This document shows, in pieces, positions 54,423 to 59,887 of a DNA stretch of 59,887 bases. Location: positions 1 through 59,887 of the forward strand of contig JAFKKV010000042.1 of the NCBI GenBank assembly GCA_017304475.1, read 5' to 3'. The translations under genes were made by a program, and so were the position numbers. Below the pieces are notes generated by a model. That model was not told the DNA's origin and searched no databases. It saw only the letters and a program-made list of their open reading frames with translations. The DNA comes from Hyphomicrobiales bacterium (GTDB lineage: Bacteria; Pseudomonadota; Alphaproteobacteria; Rhizobiales; Phreatobacteraceae). Position 1 is the first letter of the stretch. The number at the start of each line of letters is the position of its first letter.

Positions 54423-55379
54423 ATGTCGCGCAGTCTTCGCGTCGCTGGTGCGCAAATGGGGCCGACCCAAAGGGACGACAGCCGGGCGGATACGCTGGCG
54501 CGCCTGATCGTGCTGCTCGAAGAGGCGGCCGCCAAGGGCGCCGGCCTGGTGGTCTTCCCCGAGCTCGCCTTCACCACCTTCTTCCCGCGCTGGCTGCTCG
54601 AGGCCAACGAGCTGGCGACCTATTTCGAACCCGCCATGCCCAATCCCGCGGTCCAGCCGCTGTTCGACCGGGCGCGCGAGCTGAAGGTCGGCTTCTATGT
54701 CGGTTATGCCGAGCTGACCGAGGACGGCCACCACTTCAACAGCTCCATCCTGGTCGGGCCGGACGGCCGGATCGTCTCGAAATACCGCAAGATCCACCTG
54801 CCCGGCTCGGTCGAGCCGCGGCCCGGCGAGAAGTACCAGCAGCTGGAAAAGCGCTATTTCGAATATGGCGACCTCGGCTTCCCGGCGGTGCGCGCGCCCG
54901 AAGCCTGGGCCGGCGCCATTACCGGCATGCTGATCTGCAACGACCGGCGCTGGCCGGAAGCCTGGCGGGTGCTCGGCCTGCAGGGCACGGAACTGGTCTG
55001 CGTCGGTTATAATTCGGCGGCCTATGACCCCAATGGCGGCGACCGCGAGGACGCGGCGCTGCGCACCTTCCACGCCAAGCTGGCGGTGCAATCCAACGCC
55101 TATATGAACGCCACCTGGGCGGTGGCGGTCGCCAAGGCCGGCAACGAGGACGGCGCCGGCCTGATCGGCGGCTCCTGCATCGTCGATCCCAACGGCGTCA
55201 TCGTCGCCGAAGCGGCGACCCTCGGCGACGAGATCATCATCGCCGATTGCGACTTCGACCTCTGCCGCCAGGGCAAGACCAAGATGTTCAATTTCGAAGC
55301 CCATCGCCGGCCGCAATGGTACGGCCCGATCACCGGCCAGATCGGCGTGATCGAGCCGGACCAGGAGACGGCCGCCTAG
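54423..55379 (+). CDS. N-carbamoyl-D-amino-acid hydrolase (nitrilase superfamily)
   Basis: The 318-residue enzyme hydrolyses N-carbamoyl-D-amino acids to D-amino acids, CO2 and ammonia. It matches the Agrobacterium D-carbamoylase type in PELAFTTFFPRW, YRKIHLPG and ICNDRRWPEAWRV. The triad is E47, K123 and C172. Related N-carbamoylputrescine or beta-ureidopropionase activity is a less likely alternative. A GAGAAGG ribosome binding site precedes the ATG. It heads an operon with an amino-acid-type importer and is divergent from lysR. Confidence 0.88.
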   Translation: MSRSLRVAGAQMGPTQRDDSRADTLARLIVLLEEAAAKGAGLVVFPELAFTTFFPRWLLEANELATYFEPAMPNPAVQPLFDRARELKVGFYVGYAELTEDGHHFNSSILVGPDGRIVSKYRKIHLPGSVEPRPGEKYQQLEKRYFEYGDLGFPAVRAPEAWAGAITGMLICNDRRWPEAWRVLGLQGTELVCVGYNSAAYDPNGGDREDAALRTFHAKLAVQSNAYMNATWAVAVAKAGNEDGAGLIGGSCIVDPNGVIVAEAATLGDEIIIADCDFDLCRQGKTKMFNFEAHRRPQWYGPITGQIGVIEPDQETAA

Positions 55380-55435
55380 CCTCAAAGCGTCAAAAGGGGC
55401 CGCTCGCCGGCCGCCGCATCTGGAGGGGAGTACAG

Positions 55436-56266
55436 ATGATCAGGCATGTTGTTGCAGGTTTCGCCGCGGCGGGCCTGGCGGTCGCCGCGGGCGGACTTCA
55501 GGCCGGCGAATTGCCGGCCCAGGTCCGGCAGTCCGGCGTCATCCGCATATCCGTCAACGCCATCTATCCGCCGATGGAATATCGCGACCCCGCCACGAAC
55601 AGGCTGGTCGGGCTCGATATCGATCTCGGCGAGGCTTTGGCCGCCAAACTCGGCGTACGCATCGAATGGTCGGAGAGCGCCTTCGAGCAGCTCATTCCCG
55701 GCCTGCAGACCGGCCGCGCCGATCTCATCCTGTCGGGCCTGAGCGACCTGCCGGCGCGCCGCGAAACCATGGATTTCATCGACTACCTGAAATCCGGCGC
55801 GCAGTTCTACACGCTCGCCGCCGCGCCTTTCGCAACCCCTGAGGACCTCTGCGGCAAAAGGGTCGGCACCAGCCGCTCGACCTCGTTCCCCGACCAGATC
55901 CGGCGCTGGAGCGCGGAAAACTGCGAAGCCAAGGGCAAGCCGGCGATCGTGGTCGTCCCGGCAGAAAGCACGGCGGATGCGCGCGCCCAGCTCAAGCAGA
56001 GCCGCATCGACGCCGCCGTCCAGGGCAGCGAAACCGTGCCCTATACGATGTCGCTCGACCCCGGCGCCTTCAAGGCGGTGGGTGGTTCGTTCACGGTCAA
56101 CTATCAGGGCATCGCCTTCAAGAAGACCGACACGGCCTTTCGCGACGCCGTCGCCGAAGCCCTTGTCGCCCTCATCAGGGATGGCACCTATCAGCAGATC
56201 CTGGCCAAATGGAACCTGCCGAACAATGCGGTTCCCGGCCTGATCATCAATGGGGAAGCCCGATGA
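55436..56266 (+). CDS. Polar amino acid-type ABC substrate-binding protein 1
   Basis: The 276-residue periplasmic protein has a Sec signal peptide (cleavage near LQAGE) and an SBP family 3 domain (NAIYPPMEYRDPATNRLVG, LSGLSDLPARRETMDF). A Cys pair (DLCGKRVG, AENCEAKG) may form a disulfide. It is paralogous to the binding protein at 57939 in the same operon. The ligand is unknown; a carbamoyl-amino acid or hydantoin is suggested only by context. Confidence 0.9.
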   Translation: MIRHVVAGFAAAGLAVAAGGLQAGELPAQVRQSGVIRISVNAIYPPMEYRDPATNRLVGLDIDLGEALAAKLGVRIEWSESAFEQLIPGLQTGRADLILSGLSDLPARRETMDFIDYLKSGAQFYTLAAAPFATPEDLCGKRVGTSRSTSFPDQIRRWSAENCEAKGKPAIVVVPAESTADARAQLKQSRIDAAVQGSETVPYTMSLDPGAFKAVGGSFTVNYQGIAFKKTDTAFRDAVAEALVALIRDGTYQQILAKWNLPNNAVPGLIINGEAR

Positions 56267-57138
56267 CGCTCGCATCGACCCAAAGCATCGGCGCACCGGC
56301 CGCCAGCGACCCGTTTCCCGATATTGCCGGCCTGAAGATCGTCAGGCGCACCCATTGGGGCCGCTGGCTGGCGGCTTCCGCCATCATCGCCGTGCTCGCC
56401 TGGATCGGGCTCGCTTTCGCCCAGGGCCAGATCGAATGGGCCTATGTTGGCCGCTTCCTGACCGTGCCGTCGATCCTGTCGGGCGTGGTCAACACCATCA
56501 CCATGTCGGTGCTCGCCATGGGGCTCGGCATCGTGCTCGGCGTGCTGGTCGCCATCATGCGCATGTCGCACAATCCGGTGCTGCGCTCGGTGGCGCTGGG
56601 TTACGCCTGGTTCTTCCGTGGCACGCCGGTCATCCTGCAATTGCTGCTCTGGTTCAACCTGGCGCTGATCTTTCCGACCATGGGCATTCCGGGCCTGTTC
56701 AGCGCCCGCACCGTCGACATCATGACGCCCTTCGTCGCCGCCCTGCTCGGCCTCGGCATCAACCAGGGCGCCTATACCTCGGAAGTGGTGCGCGCCGGCC
56801 TGATCTCGGTCGATCAGGGCCAGTACGAGGCGGCCCAGTCGATCGGCATGACCCGGCTCCTGTCGCTGAAGCGGATCATCCTGCCGCAGGCCATGCGAGT
56901 GGTCATTCCGCCGCTCGGCAACGAGTTCATCGGCATGATCAAGCTGACCTCGCTCGCCAGCGTCATTCAATATTCCGAGGTGCTGCACAACGCCCAGAAC
57001 ATCTATTACGCCAATTCGCGCGTCATCGAGCTCCTGATCGTCGCCGCCATCTGGTACCTGGCGATCGTCTCGGTGCTGACGCCCCTGCAGATGCTGCTCG
57101 AGAAATATTTCGCGCGCGGCGCGGCGAAAGGGCGCTGA
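56263..57138 (+). CDS. Polar amino acid-type ABC permease
   Basis: The 291-residue HisMQ-type permease has an about 45-residue cytoplasmic N-terminus, then about five helices and the EAA loop (EAAQSIGMTRLLSLKRIILP). Its start overlaps the binding-protein stop (ATGA). It is the only permease in the operon, so it probably forms a homodimeric channel. Confidence 0.93.
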   Translation: MTLASTQSIGAPAASDPFPDIAGLKIVRRTHWGRWLAASAIIAVLAWIGLAFAQGQIEWAYVGRFLTVPSILSGVVNTITMSVLAMGLGIVLGVLVAIMRMSHNPVLRSVALGYAWFFRGTPVILQLLLWFNLALIFPTMGIPGLFSARTVDIMTPFVAALLGLGINQGAYTSEVVRAGLISVDQGQYEAAQSIGMTRLLSLKRIILPQAMRVVIPPLGNEFIGMIKLTSLASVIQYSEVLHNAQNIYYANSRVIELLIVAAIWYLAIVSVLTPLQMLLEKYFARGAAKGR

Positions 57139-57140
57139 CC

Positions 57141-57908
57141 ATGGCAACGCCGCTCGTCTCCATTCGCTCCGTCGCCAAGCATTTCGGCACGTTCCAGGCG
57201 CTCAACAGCGTCTCGCTCGACGTCACCCAGGGCGAGGTGCTGTGCATCATCGGCGCCTCCGGCTCGGGCAAGACCACGCTTCTGCGCTGCATCAACCAGC
57301 TGGTCGAGATCGATGCCGGCGCCATCTGGGTCGACGGCGACCTGGTCGGCTACCGCCGCGTCGACGACAAGCTCTATCCGCTGACGGAGGCCGAGATCGC
57401 CCGCCAGCGGCTGAAGACCGGCATGGTGTTCCAGCGCTTCAACCTGTTTCCGCACATGACCGCGCTCGAGAACATCATCGAGGGCCCGGTGCAGGTGTTG
57501 AAACGCGACAAGGCCGAGGCTACCCGCGAAGCGCGGGTGCTGCTCGACCGCGTCGGCCTCGCCTCCAAGGAAGGCTCCTTCCCCGCCAACCTCTCCGGCG
57601 GCCAGCAGCAGCGCGTGGCGATCGCTCGCGCCCTCGCCATGCAGCCGAAGCTGATGCTGTTCGACGAGCCGACCTCGGCGCTCGACCCGGAACTGGTCGG
57701 CGAGGTTCTGACGGTCATGCAGGAACTGGCGCGGAGCGGCATGACCATGATCGTCGTCACCCACGAGCTAGGTTTCGCCCGCGAGGTCGCCGACCGCGTG
57801 GTGTACATGGACCACGGCGCCATCGTCGAACAGGGGCCCGCCAAGGAGGTCTTAGGCTCTCCCAAAGAAGAGCGCACCCGGGCCTTCCTGTCGGCGGTCC
57901 TTGCCTAG
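57141..57908 (+). CDS. Polar amino acid-type ABC ATP-binding protein
   Basis: The 255-residue GlnQ/HisP-type ATPase has Walker A GASGSGKTT, Q-loop VFQRFNLFPH, signature LSGGQQQR, Walker B LMLFDEP with SALDPE, and switch His in VTHELGFA. It lies two bases after the permease gene. Confidence 0.95.
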   Translation: MATPLVSIRSVAKHFGTFQALNSVSLDVTQGEVLCIIGASGSGKTTLLRCINQLVEIDAGAIWVDGDLVGYRRVDDKLYPLTEAEIARQRLKTGMVFQRFNLFPHMTALENIIEGPVQVLKRDKAEATREARVLLDRVGLASKEGSFPANLSGGQQQRVAIARALAMQPKLMLFDEPTSALDPELVGEVLTVMQELARSGMTMIVVTHELGFAREVADRVVYMDHGAIVEQGPAKEVLGSPKEERTRAFLSAVLA

Positions 57909-57938
57909 AAGCTACAACAAACAATGAGGGGTTCCGAC

Positions 57939-58760
57939 ATGAAGAAATGGGCTTTCGCGGCCTGCCTGCTCGGCCTGATGGGCTCGGCCCAGGCCGCCGA
58001 GCTGCCGGCCGCCATCAAGGCGCGCGGCACGATCATCGCGGCCATCGTGCCGAACTATCCGCCGCTCGACCTGAAGGATCCGGCGACCAGCGAGTTGACC
58101 GGCTTCGACGTCGAGTTGGGCGCCGCCATCGCCGCCAAGCTTGGCGTGCGCATGCAGTGGCAGGAAACGAGCTTCGAGCAGATGATCCCGGCCATCGCCA
58201 CCGGCCGGGTCGACATCGTCCTCTCCGGCATGAGCGACCTGCCGAGCCGGCGCGATACGGCGAGCTTCGTCAACTATCTGCGCTCGGGGCCGCAATTCTT
58301 CGTCCGCGCCGCGCGCGCCGCCGAATTCCCCGACATGCTGTCGCTCTGCGGCAAGACGGTCGGCGCCAGCCGGCGCACCTCCTATCCGCGCGAGATCTCC
58401 CGCTGGAGCGAGACCCAGTGCGCCGCCGCCGGCAAGCCGGCGATCACCTTCGTCGGCACGGAAGGCTCGGCCGATGCGCGCACCCAATTGCGCCAGGGCC
58501 GCATCGACGCCGCCATGCAGGGCAACGAGACCTTGCCCTATATCATGGGCCTCGAACCCAATACCTATCATCCCGTCGGCCAGCCGATCGCCACCCAGCT
58601 GATGGGTATCGCCACGGCCAAGGACGCGACCGAATTGCAGCAGGCGCTTTCCGGCGCGCTGACCGAGCTCGTCGCGGACGGAACCTATCGGCGGCTTCTC
58701 GACAAGTGGAAGCTGTCAGCCAATGCCATTGAAAGGGTGACGATCAATGCCGGGGAATGA
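57939..58760 (+). CDS. Polar amino acid-type ABC substrate-binding protein 2
   Basis: The 273-residue protein has a Sec signal peptide (cleavage near AQAAE) and an SBP family 3 domain clearly paralogous to the one at 55436 (NYPPLDLKDPATSELTGFD, LSGMSDLPSRRDT), including the Cys pair. Having two binding proteins for one permease and ATPase suggests a widened ligand range. A GAGGGG site precedes the ATG. Its last codons overlap the following gene by 14 bases. Confidence 0.9.
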   Translation: MKKWAFAACLLGLMGSAQAAELPAAIKARGTIIAAIVPNYPPLDLKDPATSELTGFDVELGAAIAAKLGVRMQWQETSFEQMIPAIATGRVDIVLSGMSDLPSRRDTASFVNYLRSGPQFFVRAARAAEFPDMLSLCGKTVGASRRTSYPREISRWSETQCAAAGKPAITFVGTEGSADARTQLRQGRIDAAMQGNETLPYIMGLEPNTYHPVGQPIATQLMGIATAKDATELQQALSGALTELVADGTYRRLLDKWKLSANAIERVTINAGE

Positions 58761-59628
58761 AAAATGGGACGTGATCCCGACCAGGCCTGCGAATATGGCG
58801 CCGCCGGCGCCTGAATTTCCCTGGCCGAACGGCCATCGCGCGGCGATGTTCCTGTCCTTCGACGTCGACGCCGAAAGCGCCTGGACCTCAAAGGACCCGG
58901 CCCATGCCGAGCGCCTGGTGACCATGTCCTTCGGCGGTTTCGAGGCGCGCGTCGGCACGCCGAAGCTCCTGGAACTGCTCGACCAGCTCGGCCTGAAGGC
59001 GACCTTCTTCATCACCGGCTGGGCGGTCGACGCCCATCCGGCCATGGCCGAAGCCATCCTGAAGGCCGGCCACGAGATCGGCCATCACGGCTATCACCAC
59101 CTGCTGCCGGATCCGGGCGATCCCTATATCCAGGACGAACTCGACCGCGGCTTCGAGACCTTGAAGCGCCGGCTCGGCGTGGTGCCGGTCGGCTATCGCG
59201 CGCCCTTCGGCGAGAGCTGCGACGAGCTGCGCGTCAGCCTGAAGCAGCGCGGCATCCTCTATTCGTCGTCCTGGCGCGATGATGTCCGGCCCTACCGTCA
59301 GGTCCTGCCCGACGGTTCGCCCGGCGTGATCGAGCTGCCGCCGACATCGAGCTATGACGACTGGATGCACGGGCTCAGCGCCCGCTTCTCGCCGCGCTCG
59401 GTGTTCCCCAAGGAACATGTCCTGTCGATGTGGAAGGACGAGCTGGACGAGGTCAGGGACTGGGGCGCCATGGTGACCACCGTGCTGCACCCCCAGGTCA
59501 GCGGCCGGCCCATGCGCCTGCGCCTGCTGCGCGAGTTCCTGACCTATGCGCTGGATCACAAGGACGTCTGGATCACCACCGGTGAACAGATCGCCGCGCA
59601 TTATGCGGCGTGTGAGAAGGCGGCCTGA
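58747..59628 (+). CDS. NodB/CE4-fold hydrolase of the HpPgdA-like type
   Basis: The 293-residue protein has motif 1 SFDVDAE (D39/D41), KATFFITGWAVD and motif 2 GHEIGHHGYHH (H113 and H117), so the Asp-His-His metal triad seems intact. GYRAPFGES follows. It resembles Helicobacter PgdA-like CE4 proteins, whose enclosed active site suits small substrates. It lacks a signal peptide, so peptidoglycan is unlikely. It overlaps the binding-protein gene by 14 bases, placing it in the carbamoylase/importer operon. A later ATG at 58795 is an alternative start. Confidence 0.85.
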   Translation: MPGNEKWDVIPTRPANMAPPAPEFPWPNGHRAAMFLSFDVDAESAWTSKDPAHAERLVTMSFGGFEARVGTPKLLELLDQLGLKATFFITGWAVDAHPAMAEAILKAGHEIGHHGYHHLLPDPGDPYIQDELDRGFETLKRRLGVVPVGYRAPFGESCDELRVSLKQRGILYSSSWRDDVRPYRQVLPDGSPGVIELPPTSSYDDWMHGLSARFSPRSVFPKEHVLSMWKDELDEVRDWGAMVTTVLHPQVSGRPMRLRLLREFLTYALDHKDVWITTGEQIAAHYAACEKAA

Positions 59629-59637
59629 AGCGCGTAA

Positions 59638-59692
59638 ACCCTCTCCCGCGCCTTCGCGGGAGAGGGTGGCGCCGTCAGGCGCCGGGTGAGGG
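59638..59692. repeat. Family C element, copy 2 (partial), likely operon-end hairpin
   Basis: ACCCTCTCCCGCG and CGCGGGAGAGGGT form a perfect 13-bp stem with a CCTT loop, starting 10 bases after the last stop codon. The GGTGGCGCCGTCAGGCGCCG core found at 37444-37463 follows. It could act as a terminator or transcript-stabilising end. Confidence 0.65.
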
Positions 59693-59796
59693 TCTGAAGA
59701 GGGCCGGCCCCAATGACTTCACCCGGAATGCACGTCTTGCGCCGACGCAACCACCCTTGCATGTTGATCGGGCCGACTTGGTGCAAGCTGAGAGGT

Positions 59797-59828
59797 GCGT
59801 CGAGGCCGGTGGCCACCGGCCTCGACGC
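59797..59828. repeat. Perfect 32-bp palindrome
   Basis: Two 16-base halves, GCGTCGAGGCCGGTGG and its exact complement, meet without a spacer. No T-tract follows on either strand. No gene is visible in 59693-59887; a gene beyond the window edge may use this region as its flank. Confidence 0.7.
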
Positions 59829-59887
59829 GGATGGCCGGGACCGCAACACCCTGGGAACAGAACCGCGGGTGAGCATGGTCCGGTCGT

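Noticed and set aside
59601..59876. A 91-codon minus-strand frame at the window end
   Set aside because: It runs through the family C repeat and the 32-bp palindrome and has no family resemblance.

Overview
This is a GC-rich window with the gene order and sequence character of an alphaproteobacterium of the Hyphomicrobiales (Rhizobiales). The evidence is the contiguous essential block rpsB-tsf-pyrH-frr-uppS-cdsA-dxr-rseP-bamA-lpxD-fabZ-lpxA-lpxI-lpxB. Beside it lie gltA, gltX, comEC and lexA. Other support comes from LpxI instead of LpxH, an extended ribosomal protein S2, and an alphaproteobacterial SOS operator (GTTC-N7-GTTC). I cannot name the genus from sequence alone.

Layout. 1-7407 (minus) is the N-terminal 2469 codons of a giant two-partner-secretion adhesin whose C-terminus lies beyond the window. 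7702-13792 holds autoregulated lexA, comEC, gltX and gltA. 14182-29423 (minus) is the envelope and translation block. 29619-30952 holds an HAD phosphatase and a MOSC protein. 31173-37367 is the heterotetrameric sarcosine oxidase operon soxBDAG, divergent from purU; together they couple sarcosine demethylation to folate one-carbon recycling. 37635-38438 is a tandem-receiver protein.

38585-59628 is accessory and metabolic. Two polyamine-type ABC import operons sit back to back around an amidase. The minus-strand operon carries one PuuE-like hydrolase and an NHL propeller; the plus-strand operon carries two PuuE-like hydrolases and a racemase-family protein. Next come a LysR regulator, a divergent N-carbamoyl-D-amino-acid hydrolase, and a polar-amino-acid-type ABC importer with two substrate-binding proteins and a fourth NodB-fold hydrolase. 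All four NodB-fold enzymes lack signal peptides. My reading, which is inference, is a locus for importing and opening small cyclic ureides, imides or hydantoins, in which NodB-fold enzymes take the place of the usual zinc hydantoinase.

Long inverted repeats (at least four families) occupy intergenic spaces, notably all four long convergent gene junctions and the gap between a binding-protein gene and its ATPase. No rRNA, tRNA, CRISPR array, transposase, integrase or prophage gene was seen.
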